Assembly: GCA_014529385.2 (NCBI GenBank)
Contig: CM043948.1
Location: forward strand, 81,201,760 to 81,265,759
Length of the DNA stretch: 64,000 nucleotides
Source of the DNA: Adiantum capillus-veneris
Lineage: Eukaryota; Streptophyta; Polypodiopsida; Polypodiales; Pteridaceae
Direction of reading: 5' to 3'
The notes under the pieces were generated by a model that saw only the letters and a list, made by a program, of their open reading frames with translations, did not search any database and was not told the DNA's origin. How positions within the stretch are numbered: the first letter of the stretch is position 1; the number at the start of each line of letters is the position of its first letter. A program made the position numbers and the translations under genes. Of the stretch, positions 29,153 to 41,040 are shown piece by piece.

Positions 29153-29881
29153 ATGGCAAGTGTAGCATTTCCAACATTTAAAGGAAAGAAGGGGGAGGAT
29201 TTGGTAACAGACTTCCTAGATGACTTTGAAGTAGCATGTGTAGTGAGCAACAAAGATACGGATGAATCCCGGGTTAGAATCTTTAAGCATCTCATGAAGC
29301 TAGAAGCTAGATCATGGTACAATGCACTTCCACAAGCAACCAAGGATGACTGGGAACCCTTAAAAACCGCTTTTAAGAGGCGCTTTTGGGGAGGTACCAC
29401 TTCAAAAAAGTTGTGGGACAAGTTGAGAGACTTGAAGCAGGAGGGTCTTTTAGAATATGCCACCTATGAGTCCAAATTTGTGGATTTGTGGGAACGGTGG
29501 GTTGAGTCACTGGCAAGGGGGGAAGCTGCACCCGATTTCCTAAAAAAAGATCGGTTCACGCATGGCTTATGGCCGCTTCTCAAGGAGAAGGTGAAAGGTA
29601 GATTCCCGGCTACGTACGAGTTAGCCGTTGAGATTGCTCGCCTTAAGGACAAGAAGCTGCGAATGAAAGCCAAAGAAACCGAGTCAACAGAAACAGCAAC
29701 ATCACGTCGACTAGCAACTATGACAACCACCATTCCACCACCACCACCGGCTCTTGGGGTAAGAGATGACCAACAAGATATGTTGGCCCATATTACTGAC
29801 CAACTGCAGAATTTGTCTGTCCACTTAATACAACAAGGGAGGAGTCAAGAAAGAGATCAAGACCCTGGAAGAGCACGATGA
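29153..29881 (+). pseudogene. gag: Element C gag, capsid part
   Basis: The preferred start is the Met at 29153 (M-A-S-V-A-F-P-T-F-K-G), because a retrotransposon capsid fold begins there. Capsid-like features are W-Y-N-A-L-P, F-K-R-R-F-W and L-W-E-R-W-V. An in-frame TGA at 29879-29881 separates it from the zinc knuckle in the same frame; CGA to TGA is the simplest cause. Confidence 0.85.
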
Positions 29882-30868
29882 CAAAACAGGGAGTATCATT
29901 GCTACAACTGCGGAGAAGACGGTCACGGTATGTACTACTGTCCCAAACCACGACAAAACTATAATAGAGGAGGTAGGAGGAACCAATCGTCACCCCCTAG
30001 AGAAAGAACACCCCCACCCCGAGCACCAACCCCACCAACACAAATTCTATGTCCACCCCAGACACCACTACAAGCATCCATTCCACCTCTTCCACCAGCC
30101 CCACCACCTGATCGCCCTGTAAACATCATAAGGCTAGAAGAGAAAGGAAAAGCCATAGTAGTGGATCCACCCAGAGAAAAGGAGAGGGACAAGGGTAAGG
30201 AGAAGGTAACCTTTTTAGAACCACTTGAGTCCATGACTGTGAAAAGAGCTAGGAGGGAGAAGGCTACACAATCAGATGATGAGAGAAGCATGAGAGGAGA
30301 AACTAGCAAGAGGCCATCCAGGCCACGACGGAAATTGGGCATCACCGACTTCCAACTAGGGGAAAGTTCTAAGCCCTATGATCTAACATTGGATGTGGCA
30401 GAGCAAGGACCAAAGATTACATGGCCACAGCTGCTACATCTTGTACCTAAAGTAAAGAGACAATGGTCTAAAATGGTAAGTACAAGACGGTCCAAAACAA
30501 AGGTAGCTGGAGCAATTTCGGGATGCAACATGGATGACATCCTTCCAATTGTCGACGTAAACATAAAAGGAAAGAGGGTTGGAAACACCTACATTGATGG
30601 AGGTGCACAAATCTGTGTAATGAGCGAAGCTATGATGCTTTGATTAGGGCTCAAGGTTGACAGGCCTTCTCCATGCAAGGCAAAGATGGCAAACAACGCA
30701 AAAGTAAAGTGTGTGGGTGTGGTAAGTGCCGTGAAAATCAAAGCTTTCAACACTGAGGTAGAGGTAGATGTTTTTGTAATGCCTACTAAGGGGGAGGGCT
30801 ATCCACTAATTTTGGGAAGGCCATGGTTGATGGCCATGAAGGCAAAATAGGACTGGGGTACTGGCCTT
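29882..30868 (+). pseudogene. Element C nucleocapsid knuckle and protease
   Basis: The frame continues from gag with one CCHC knuckle (C-Y-N-C-G-E-D-G-H-G-M-Y-Y-C), a Pro-rich region, a Lys/Arg/Glu-rich region, and a protease. The protease active site reads Y-I-D-G-G-A-Q-I-C-V-M, followed after a TGA (30641-30643) by P-L-I-L-G-R-P-W. A further TAG lies near 30848. D-G-G rather than D-S/T-G is a variant I associate with Tat-type proteases. Confidence 0.82.
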
Positions 30869-31192
30869 CTACGCATGACCGGTAAGAAAGGGGAGACAAT
30901 CTACTACGACATGAGGATTGGCAAGCAGAAGCAAATGAATCTGGAAACATCGGCAGATGAAACCACTAGCGAATCTTCCAGTTCTGAGGAGGAGACCACA
31001 TCCATCGACGAAAGTGACAGTTCCATTGATGTGATGGGTATCATTATGAAGGATCCACAAAGGGTAAGCAGAATTGGTGATCCATCACCAAAAGGGCAAC
31101 CCAATGAAGAGGAGAGCAAATCACCTGGCCTAGGAGGAAGTAGGTTGAAGGGTATGTTGTCTACGGAATTAACACTTGAGGAGATTTCCTAA
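30869..31192 (+). pseudogene. Element C protease-RT linker
   Basis: This open segment of acidic and Ser-rich residues is in the gag frame. It ends at a stop at 31190-31192, while the RT frame opens at 31176. The overlap implies a +1/-1 frame change near 31180, either a decay event or a former frameshift site; no slippery heptamer is obvious. Confidence 0.65.
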
Positions 31193-33821
31193 ACTGTTCA
31201 TTGACAACTATGAAAGAATCGCAGGCATTACAGTGGTGGAACATCATATTAAGCTGAAGGAAGGGGTAAAACCAGTTGTGCAAAAGCTACGACGACTGGG
31301 GGTCATACAAGAAAAGGCACTCTTGGCCGAGGTAAGGAAACTGCTGGAGGCGGGATTCATCTATCCTGTAGAAAACTCAGAATGGGTGTCACCCGTAGTG
31401 GTGACGCCTAAAAAGAATGGTGAGTGGAGGGTCTGTGTTGACTACAAACCACTAAATGTAGCTACAAAGAGAGACCACTTTCCTCTCCCTTTCTTGGATG
31501 AAATTCTGAATGAAGTAGCGGATTTTGAATGCTATACCGTCTGTGATGGTTATTCTGGATACTTTCAAATACGCATAGCCTTGGAAGATCAGCTAAAAAC
31601 CACTTTTATCACGCCATGGGGTTGTTTTGGATACAGGGTTATGCCATTTGGTCTCACAAATGCACCTGCCACATTCCAAAGATATGTCACATATGTTTTT
31701 CAACCGTTCTTTGGAACATCCATAAGAGTGTTCATTGATGATTTTTGTATATATAGCTCCCGTATTTCACATTTAGAAAAGGTAACTGAAGGTTTGGCCA
31801 GGTTGCAGAGCCTAGGTGGGCAATTAAATGTGGATAAATGCCACATTGGGGAGAGTAAAGTCATTCTACTAGGCCATGAAATTTCGGCAAAAGGTATCAA
31901 CGCCGACCCAAGTAAGGTGTCCGCACTCATAGCCCTACCTTCACCAACGACCGCACGTCAACTGGTCTCTTTTCTACAGAAGGTGAGGTACTTAAGTAGA
32001 TTCATACATCTACTATCACAACTTGTTCTACCACTACAACAACTCACTCAAAGATCAACTTTCACTTGGGACGAGGAAAGCGAACATCACTACAACAAGG
32101 TAAAGGAGGTCTTAGCCACTTTGCCAACTATCTCACCACCTAAGTGGGATGAAAAATTATATGTCACCTCAAGTGTTGGTGATGACTCATTGGGGGCTGT
32201 GCTACTCCAAAAGGATACGGCGACATCTTTCATGAGGCCAATCTACTTCTCTAGTCGAATGATGACAACAGGAGAGAAAGGTTTCACCCATGTGGAACAC
32301 TTAGTCCTAGCTCTTAGATTTGCAACTACAAAGTTTAGGTCATATTTGCTGCCTAAGCAATTTGTGATTCTAACCACGGATGAAATATTTCCCTATGTTG
32401 TACAACACATGGATGTGTCTGCTAGAATTACTAAATGGCTAGTTCGTCTGCAAGAGTTTGACTACACGGTACAGGTAGAAAGCACGACAAGGGCAAGTTT
32501 GGGGGGACTCATGACCTACCAAGTCTTTGAAAGGAAGGAGAAGCAATCTAAGGAAGGAGAAGTCCGATTACCTCCAGTACCACCGATGGTAGAAGGAGCA
32601 TACTCTCTCTACTTTGATGGAGCCTACAAGCGAGCGTCCGACAAAGCAGCTGCAGGCATAGTGGTCTTTGATGACAAAGGGACAAAGGTATTTTCGTTGG
32701 GCCAATTGTTAGATTCACATTCTAACAATGAAGCTGAGTATGCAGCACTAACCAAGGGTCTACAATGGTGCGTCTCGCAAGGTGTACAATGCCTTAATGT
32801 ATTTGGGGATGCTCTACTTCTGGTAAGGCAAGTAAATGGAGCATGGACATTCAAGAATCCTAGTTTAAGGACTCACTTAAGTGGTGTAAAAACCTTGTTG
32901 GGTAAGTTTGAAGAAGTTCAAATACACCATATCCCAAGGGCTCAAAACCAAGAAGCAGATGCCCTAGCAAGTGAAAGACTACAGGAAGTGGTGGTTGGAG
33001 CAATAAAACTAAAGCTCCCTCTATTTCAAGGTAGTGATGCCTTGCCTGACATCATGCATTTTTTGGAAACAGGGGAATGTCCATCAGATTTAACAAAGGG
33101 ACAGAAGCAATGGCTGACGCGGAAGGCCACAAGGTATCGACTCATCAATGATGGTTTGTACTGTAAGGGTAAGGACCAAATACTCAGGAAGGTCCCTCTC
33201 TCTCACGAAATCACGGGAGTAATTGCTAGTTGTCACGACGGGGTTTGTGGTGGTCACTTTGCCCTAGACATAACAAGTAGGAAAATCTTGCAGGCAGGCT
33301 TCATATGGCCTAGCCTCAACCGTGATGTACACCATTGGTGCAAAACATGTAAGTTGTGTCAGAAGGCCGGCACTAGGTCACTTATGCCTGAACCACATAC
33401 ACCTATTCTCTCATATGGCCCATTTGAAAAATGGGGTATCGATGCCATTGGGCCATTACCTAGGGCCAACTCAGGAAAATTCTACATTATCATGGGGGTC
33501 GACTACATGACTAGATGGGCAGAGGCTATAGCCACCACTAGAATCACAACGGTAGAGGTAGCTAAATTTATCTACGAGCACATATGCTGTAGGTTTGGCA
33601 CACCTTTAGAGATCATCTCTGATAGAGGGCCAGGTTTCATAGCAGACTTGGTAGGAGAATTAATGCAGAAACTGGGCATTACAAGGAGGCACTCTTCACC
33701 ATATTACCCTCAATGTAATGGCCTAGTTGAAAAGGTAAATGGAATGGTTTCTAAAATTATTAACAAGCAGGTAAACAATCATCCCGGATATTGGGATAAG
33801 TATCTACTACCAGCTTTATAG
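31176..33821 (+). pseudogene. pol: Element C pol: RT, RNase H, second RNase H, integrase
   Basis: This is an 881-residue open segment. The RT has V-T-P-K-K-N-G-E-W-R-V-C-V-D-Y, V-M-P-F-G-L-T-N-A-P-A-T-F-Q and the catalytic box V-F-I-D-D-F-C. A first RNase H looks degenerate (Y-V-T-S-S-V-G-D in place of the D-A-S block). An archaeal-type RNase H follows at about residues 480-610, with S-L-Y-F-D-G-A-Y, N-N-E-A-E-Y-A-A-L, F-G-D-A-L-L-L-V and Q-E-A-D-A-L-A. The integrase retains H-H-C-C and the acidic triad (W-G-I-D, I-I-S-D-R-G, L-V-E-K-V-N-G). A TAG at 33819-33821 stands where Trp is usual before A-Y-K-T-S. Confidence 0.92.
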
Positions 33822-34379
33822 GCCTACAAAACTTCATTTCGTATATCCTTGGGATTCACACCGTATCATCTAGTATTTGGTAAGGAAGCAATCTTTCCCA
33901 TTGAAGTGCAACTACAAAGTTTCAGAGTAATGGCAAGCCAACTTCAACAACCCAACATGCATTTGAGAGATCACATCATCAACTTGGAAAGACTGCAGCT
34001 GGACAGAGAAGAAGCAATAAATTATTATGCAGCACAAGCAGAGCATAGACGGCTTAGCTTTAACGAGCATCTCCGAAAAAAAGAATTGAAGAAAGTAATG
34101 TTGGTGCGTCGCTACGACAATCGCTTCGACACGTGCAAGGATAAGAAACTCCTGCTCCGATGGGAAGGCCCTTTCATCATCAGGAAAAAGTATGCCAATA
34201 GAAGCTACCACCTTATGGAGGCTGATGGAAAACTTCATAAAACCAGGGTAAATGGTTGGCGACTTAAACCTTATTTTCTTCAATTTGACCAAGCTCCACC
34301 AATTAACATTCTAGATGAGGACACACCATCAGCCGCCACCTCCGACGATAATGATCAAACAGATGAGCTAGAGACATGA
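33822..34379 (+). pseudogene. pol: Element C integrase C-terminus
   Basis: In the same frame as pol after a TAG, this encodes the end of the IN core (F-T-P-Y-H-L-V-F-G-K-E-A), a helical region, and a GPF-type C-terminal module (W-E-G-P-F-I-I-R-K, N-G-W-R-L-K-P-Y). It ends with TGA at 34377-34379, 28 bp before the 3' LTR. No chromodomain is present. Confidence 0.88.
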
Positions 34380-34391
34380 ATACCTCTAGCC

Positions 34392-34403
34392 AAAAGGGGA
34401 GGG
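34392..34403 (+). other. Element C polypurine tract
   Basis: AAAAGGGGAGGG, followed by CTAA, precedes the TGATGG start of the 3' LTR in the standard plus-strand primer position. Confidence 0.75.
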
Positions 34404-34407
34404 CTAA

Positions 34408-35965
34408 TGATGGGGGCTTTTCACAAGCCAAGCTCCCATACCCCTCTTCTATCGTCCCCACCCCATGAAAACCCCCTCTTAGGGAGGGAGTAATAAAAGG
34501 CATTGGAAAAAATAAGAAAAAAATAAAGTATGATTATGTAAATATATAAGAAAGGTAAAATAGGCCACCTCATACCTGCAGGGTAGCCCATCCCCACCTT
34601 GCCTCCTTTTTCTTCACTGTTGCCCCGCCGGGTGTCCCTTTTCCTCTCCTCCACTCAAAAGGTCAACTCCCCTCTCTCTTCCCCTTGTCCTTTCTCCTTT
34701 CTCTCTCCCCTCAAGCTACCCCACCTCTCACCAATAATGCATTATAACTCACCAATAATGCACCCTAACTCACATGCAACTTACCCTATCTTCCAAAATA
34801 GTATACCCCACCCTCTCTTTCTCTCTCCTATCATATCCCATGACCCAAATACCCCCCTCTCTCTCTAAAGGGCGCCATGTCTCTTGTCTTGTAGCTAAAT
34901 AACCTCCCCCACACTCACACACACTCAGTTTAACTGAAAAAGGTGCCCACAGACCCATCCCCACCCGATGGTTACATGATTTTTCTTGTGTTCACACACA
35001 TCTGCGCACAGATTCACCTCTGAACACACTCCCCTCTCTCCCCTCTTGTAATTAATTTATTCTCCATGTCACCTCTCACTTTTTTTCATCAACCCATCTC
35101 TCTCTCTTAGTCTCTCTCTCATGAGACTGCTGTTCTAGCACATATACACACAGCCAGACAAGTGGGGCCAACAGTCACATGGCCTATGTAGATAATGATT
35201 TCTTCATTTCTAAATTCTAGAATTTCTCCCCCCTCCTCCCCTATATAAAGAGGGGTCACCATCACACTAAGGACACACACCATCACCAAAGAGTACATTA
35301 TGCACTGTGTGTGCCTAGTGCACACACACACACCCACACCATCACCATCACCGCAATCACCATGCTCGTCTTGAGCATGACCTCTACACCCTTGGGCTAT
35401 GGAAGATGAAGGGAAACTAAATGAAGGATGATGGCCATAACCCTCGTGCGAGTCGTCGCCATCAACTCCCACCTATCCGCCATGTGCTCTACCACGCTCT
35501 CCCTTCTCATTCCCCTACCCTATGCTCCCCATTTCATCGCCTTATTCTCTAAATAAAGCTTGAGGTTTTGTGAGTATGTTTTCTTGCAATGTTTTGCCCA
35601 TGTGAGGTGTGCAGAATCGCCACCTAGTCTTGTGTTTGGAGTGAGCTTGTGTATGTGTGAAGGGTGTGCGGATTCGCCATCCTTTTGTGGTGCCTAAGTA
35701 CTAAGCCGCTATACCCCCTCCCTCACTCTCTCTCTGTCTCTCTCTATCTCTCACTTGATCTCATTCCCTTTCCTCTTCATCATTACTCCCAAGCATCCAT
35801 CTCTCTTGGATGAAAAATTTGTTATGGTGGTGTGTTGTTTGCGTCCTAGCCGCTGAAGCTAGGTGGTGCCCCCTGTTTGCTTTACCATGACAGGCTCGAG
35901 GCGCGCCATTCGGTCCCCGGTGTTTTAGAGGCCGTCGGGGTTCGGGGTTCGCTTTGCTCCCGTCA
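34408..35965 (+). repeat. Element C 3' LTR
   Basis: It is near-identical to 26764-28294. It has a short local duplication of ACTCACCAATAATGCA near 34745 and small substitutions, and is 27 bp longer. Its end abuts ATGT of the element A leader. Confidence 0.95.
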
Positions 35966-36368
35966 ATGTTAACAAAATTTATGTTTATACTTAGTGTATG
36001 CTTTGGCACTTGAAAACCTTAGTTGCCACTCCTCTTAGCCTTTGAAAATCGGCTCTTAAGTATCTACACCCACGGCTCAAAGTGGTTAATTATAGAGAGT
36101 AGAGGAGTAGGTCTAACATAGCAGAGTTGCCAAGGGCTAGGTCCTTTCGGACTTCTTATGGCTCAATAATGGTAAAGCCGTAGGCAAGTCTAAAAAGACT
36201 CCATTATTAAGTCCAAAGCTCCCGAGGTGTGCACCATCCCCCACATAGTGGCCTTAACAAAACCGATATTAGATCCCAGTTCCACTTACTCTATTATAAT
36301 TAACAACATCAACCATTTATAGGCTACTTAAGGACCTCTCTTCTTAAGCAAGAAAAGAGAAACCAAAT
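35966..36368 (-). other. Element A 5' leader (detached from gag by element C)
   Basis: About 400 bp run from the primer-binding site to the point where C inserted. In the uninterrupted element this led straight to the gag Met at 26761. No ORF is supported. Confidence 0.75.
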
Positions 36369-36380
36369 GCTCTGATACCA
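36369..36380 (-). promoter_or_regulatory. Element A primer-binding site (initiator tRNA-Met type)
   Basis: On the sense strand TGGTATCAGAGC lies one base inside the 5' LTR. This is the standard plant primer site complementary to the 3' end of initiator tRNA-Met, and it fixes the minus-strand orientation of A. Confidence 0.92.
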
Positions 36381-36381
36381 A

Positions 36382-38013
36382 TGTAATGGAATTTGCCTAT
36401 TCAATTTGAGAGTAGCGGAATTTAATGAGAGTACTTTCAAGAAATGATTTTGTGAGCATAGCGGGTAGACATAATTGAAGATAGCAACATAGTCATAGCA
36501 ATTAGTTAACTTGGCATAGACAATACTTTTGCAAGAGAGAGAATTTAGAGAACATGACAACAGTTGAGGACCGGATTTATGTGGAGCCGGTCCCCCCTCC
36601 AATAGGCATTTGTATTATGATTTCTCTCTTAAAGAGAGACTTGTTAGAATACATTCTTTGTGTTCCTTGTGACCTAGGTGAAGCAATGAAGATGGAAAGC
36701 TTCATGCATCACCATCATAGAATAACCTAAACTTGAAGAAATCTTTAACTATACCAAGCCTCAGTCCCAAGCCCTCAAACACCTTCGAAGGTGGAGAGAG
36801 CTAGTAGGGAATGAGGGTAGGGAAGAGGAAGAAGAAACATTTCATACAAGAAAGAGCTAGTTCCTCACTTATCATAACTCTTGTGCTAGCATACATAATA
36901 GCATAGTAATAAAGAAGAAATAGATGGCAAGCTCAAGCATTGAAGCATGGCTCTTGGATGGATTTGCACTCCATAGCCAAGAGTGTTGGTGTAGGCTCTC
37001 AACCTCTACTTGCTTGGAGAAGGAGAGGGAGCTCTTGCACTTTGCATAGTACACAATGAGAGTGTTTGTGAGTGTGTGTGGGTGAGTATACCCCCTAAGC
37101 ACCCCCCTAGATTTCTTGGGTCGACCCCCCCTTGTAGATCATGCTTGAAGCTCATTGGACCCCTCCAGGCCTAGCCAATCACAAGCAGGAGCCATTACAA
37201 GCAACACGGGTAGCCTTGGGACAAGTGTCCCCCTTTCCCCTTTGAGAGAGAGGACTTGATAAATGCAAAATGAATTAATTAAATATCCTAAATTATCATT
37301 GCACCCCTTGGGTGGCCAACCAATAGGCTTCAGGCACACCATGAGGGCAACATGAGGAGGAACTTGACAAGTGTCCTTGCTGCCTCTTCAAGCTGGGGCT
37401 TCCCTTGTGTGTGTGTGTGTGTTCTCTCTCATCCTCCCCCCTTGTAGGCTCGCCCCCCTCCTTGTAGGGATATTTTTGACTTTGGATGAGCAAGCCCCTT
37501 AGTCATCAAGCATGACTAAGAACTTGAAGTAGGGGGTGTTCCCACGAGCATCTCAGGCAAGCTTCTCATGGCACCTCAAGCACCTTAATCATGCACCAAG
37601 TCAAGCACCTCAAGCATGGAGCCAGTCAAGCACCTCAAGCATCTTAATCAAGCACCTCAAGCATGACAAGAACCTCAAGCAGGACAAGCACCTCAAGCAC
37701 GACAAGCACCTCGAGCTTGGGCCGGGTTCCCACCTCAAGCTCAGCCCTAGCTTACCTAAGGTCAGCGGACTTTTACACACATTATTGGAGGTCTTCAATG
37801 AAGTTAACCCTAAGGTCTTATGCTCCATTGGTTAGCCTTGCTCTTGATAGACCATCTCCCATTTGGGCCCCTTTACTATTGGCCCCGTGTTGAGATAGAT
37901 CTATAAGCACATATCTATATCTTAACACTTGTTCCCGTTTATTCTCCCACATTAAGTGATCAATTTAATATGAGAAAATCATTTGGGTTGGTTAGATATT
38001 AGATTTTATGACA
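36382..38013 (-). repeat. Element A 5' LTR
   Basis: It is the partner of 935-2518, with a larger array of ACCTCAAGC-type short units at 37560-37720 and a shorter GT run. Its outer edge adjoins the LINE frame, which resumes at 38019. Confidence 0.93.
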
Positions 38014-38018
38014 ATTTG

Positions 38019-39624
38019 TATACTCATGGAGGAAAGTTGGTTGAAAGGAAAGAGATTGTATTGTTGTTTTGTGGACTTTAAGAAAGCCTTTGATATGATT
38101 CCACGTAACAATTTGTGCAGAAGGATGGAAGAACTCCACGTGCTAAGTGAGTTTATGCTTGCGGTTTTTTGAATCTATGAGAAGGTGATTTGTCAATTGC
38201 GCATGGGAAGAGAAATTTCAATTTTTTTTGTAAGCACTATTGGAGTTAAACAAGGATGTCTGTTGTCACCAATTCTCTTTGGTCTATGCATCAATCAATT
38301 GGAACAAATGGTACTTGAATTTATGTAAGACGAAGGCATTGAAGTCGTCACTATTTGCAATGTGGTAATCATGATTTTGTTGTATGTGGATGATGTAGTG
38401 CTTCTAGGACACACTTTAGAAGATGCACCAAAGCTTATGGTTTTCCTTGAGAAATTTTTCTTGTGTAGTGGGATGATTGTGAATGAATCCAAAACAAAGG
38501 TTATGCTTGTGAAAATCAACCATAAGGAGAAGCCATGCATTGTGTACAACAATGAGACGCTTGAAGTTGTTGAGGCTTTAAGTACCTTGGCCTTGAGGTT
38601 CCGTCCAATCACAAGTGGCATGACTGTGCTATGTGTCATTTGGAATCGGAAAAAAGAGCATATTATGCATTTGAGAACATGTGTAATGCGAGAAACATCA
38701 AGTGTTGGGTTCTCAAGAAGTATCTTTTTGATCCATTGGTGACACTGGTTCTTCTTTATGGAGTTGAAGTGTGGGGGGAGAGCATCTCAAAGTCTACTTG
38801 GAAAGAGTTTGAGAATGTCCAAAAGTGTTTTCTTACAAACTTTCTCCAAGTGAAGACACAAACACCATATACGCTCCTTCTTGAGTTGAAATCTCTTCCA
38901 ATTGAGTTTATTGACATGGAAAGGGTTGTGGAGTACATGATAAAGATGCATCAAAACCCCTCACATCGACTTCCTACAATTGCATGGGAAGAAAGCAAAA
39001 AACTTCAAAAGACGCGTAGAAGAAAGATCTTGAGCACGGGATGGATGCAAGACATTAAGAAGTGGTTTGGGAGATGGGATGCATTGCACTTGCTACATTG
39101 ATGCTTCAATTGATTCCCAAGTGAATGAAGCTTTTCTAGAAAGCCAATGTATTACAGCTTGGGAGAGATCCGGTGTGTCACGCTTCATACATTACACCAC
39201 CCATATTGCCCCCAACTACAAAACCATGTTCTTCTCTAAAAGAGGAAACCGTACTCACACTTACATGCTTGAGCCTATCCCCATGTCGGCGATACGCACT
39301 ATCGCAGCCATTCGGCTTAGCTTCCATTTCCTTTGATGCGAGACATGGCGTTGGGGCAATGGAGAAGAGTCAAATCAACTGTGCACATTATGCTCACTAG
39401 AAGTTCGAGAGTCTAAGTACCACACACTACTAGAGTGTGCAGCTTTTGGTCACATCCGAACTTGCTTCTCTCACATTTTCAGCCATGGCTTAGACCTACA
39501 CACTTTCCTCTCCCAGCCACATTGTGGTCTCTCCATTGCGACTCTCACCACCATAATTTTGGAGCATCGAGAGTCACTCATCAACCATATACATACTACA
39601 TCACATGTAATGTTGGTCTTATAG
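38019..39624 (+). pseudogene. LINE reverse-transcriptase ORF, 3' half
   Basis: This continues the ORF of 1-934 in frame once A is removed. RT block A reads F-V-D-F-K-K-A-F-D-M-I-P, then G-V-K-Q-G-C-L-L-S-P-I-L-F, and the catalytic box is L-L-Y-V-D-D-V-V-L. A thumb and conserved tail follow (W-V-L-K-K-Y-L-F-D-P-L-V-T, L-L-Y-G-V-E-V-W-G), then a C-terminal zinc-finger-like C-T-L-C ... H-T-L-L-E-C near 39380-39435. The last stop is TAG at 39622-39624. There are in-frame stops near 38168 and 38325 and a frameshift near 38590, so it is inactive. No RNase H domain is seen. Confidence 0.88.
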
Positions 39625-40398
<774 letters not shown>

Positions 40399-40469
40399 CT
40401 CTCAACGTAAGTGAGAGAGGGTTGGAGAGATGCTCACTTACGTTGAGAGCAAGACCCTCGCTCACTTAA

Positions 40470-40525
<56 letters not shown>

Positions 40526-40594
40526 CTCAACGTAAGTGAGAGAGGGTTGGAGAGATGCTCACTTACGTTGAGAGCAAGACCCTCGCTCACTTAC

Positions 40595-40602
<8 letters not shown>
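40399..40602. repeat. Duplicated stem-loop unit embedded in GA array
   Basis: A unit of about 79 bp occurs twice with a 125-bp offset (40399-40477 and 40524-40602), separated by a GA array. Each unit holds CTCTCAACGTAAGTGAG followed by two reverse-complement copies CTCACTTACGTTGAGAG (the last copy of the first unit has one change). Each can form alternative hairpins. Confidence 0.9.

Positions 40603-40657
<55 letters not shown>
40603..40657. repeat. GA microsatellite
   Basis: An uninterrupted GA array adjoins the duplicated stem-loop unit. Confidence 0.9.
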
Positions 40658-40660
<3 letters not shown>

Positions 40661-40679
40661 TGCAATCATAGAAGGATAT

Positions 40680-40905
40680 AGAGAGAGAATATTAGAACTC
40701 TTATATTATAAATATTTAAAAGAGATGGATTTTTGAACTTGAAGTTATAATATTAGAACTCTTATATAATAAAGAGATGGATTTTTGAACTTGAAGTTCT
40801 TATATTATAAATATTTAAAAGACATGGATTTTTGAACTTGAAGTTATAATATTGGAACTCTTATATAATAAAGAGATGGATTTTTGAACTTGAAGTTAAC
40901 TCTCT
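40680..40905. repeat. AT-rich tandem repeat, about 120-bp period
   Basis: Four alternating sub-units each end in GATGGATTTTTGAACTTGAAG or a close variant. Long sub-units with TATAAATATTTAAAAGA alternate with short ones with TATAATAAAGA, giving a higher-order period of about 120 bp in two copies. No coding content. Confidence 0.88.
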
Positions 40906-40966
40906 ATCTCTCTCTATCCTTCTACAATTGCAAGAGATCTCTCTCTACCTCTCTCTCTCTCATGCA

Positions 40967-40970
<4 letters not shown>

Positions 40971-41030
<60 letters not shown>
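40971..41030. repeat. CT microsatellite
   Basis: About 30 CT units end just before a 5'-truncated LINE copy. Confidence 0.9.
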
Positions 41031-41036
<6 letters not shown>

Positions 41037-41040
41037 TGCA

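Larger units (their letters stand above)
26764..35965 (+). mobile_element. Element C: Tat-like Ty3/gypsy retrotransposon (9.2 kb)
   Basis: The element has LTRs at 26764-28294 and 34408-35965, a primer-binding site immediately after the first and a polypurine tract immediately before the second. Its internal order is leader, gag, PR, RT, RNase H, a second RNase H, and IN. Flanks share ATGT (26760-26763 and 35966-35969), a 4-bp or imperfect 5-bp target duplication located in the element A gag start. The additional archaeal-type RNase H places it in the Tat lineage. It has several stop codons and one apparent frameshift before pol. Confidence 0.92.
935..38013 (-). mobile_element. Element A: Ty3/gypsy chromovirus, nested host of elements B and C
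   Basis: This is a complete but disrupted LTR retrotransposon on the minus strand. The LTRs (935-2518 and 36382-38013) share the same TG start and CA end and look highly similar by eye. An initiator-Met-type primer site abuts the inner edge of the 5' LTR, a purine-rich tract abuts the 3' LTR, and the order between them is gag, PR, RT, RNase H, IN, chromodomain. Flanks read CTTTG on the left and ATTTG on the right, a 5-bp target duplication with one mismatch. The native element would be about 8.8 kb; the rest of the span is element B (6439-25525) and element C (26764-35965) inserted inside it. A itself split the LINE at 1-934 / 38019-39624. Confidence 0.92.

Noticed and set aside
35761-36009. 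An 82-residue minus-strand ORF crossing the C LTR / A leader junction
   Set aside because: It spans an insertion boundary and so is accidental.
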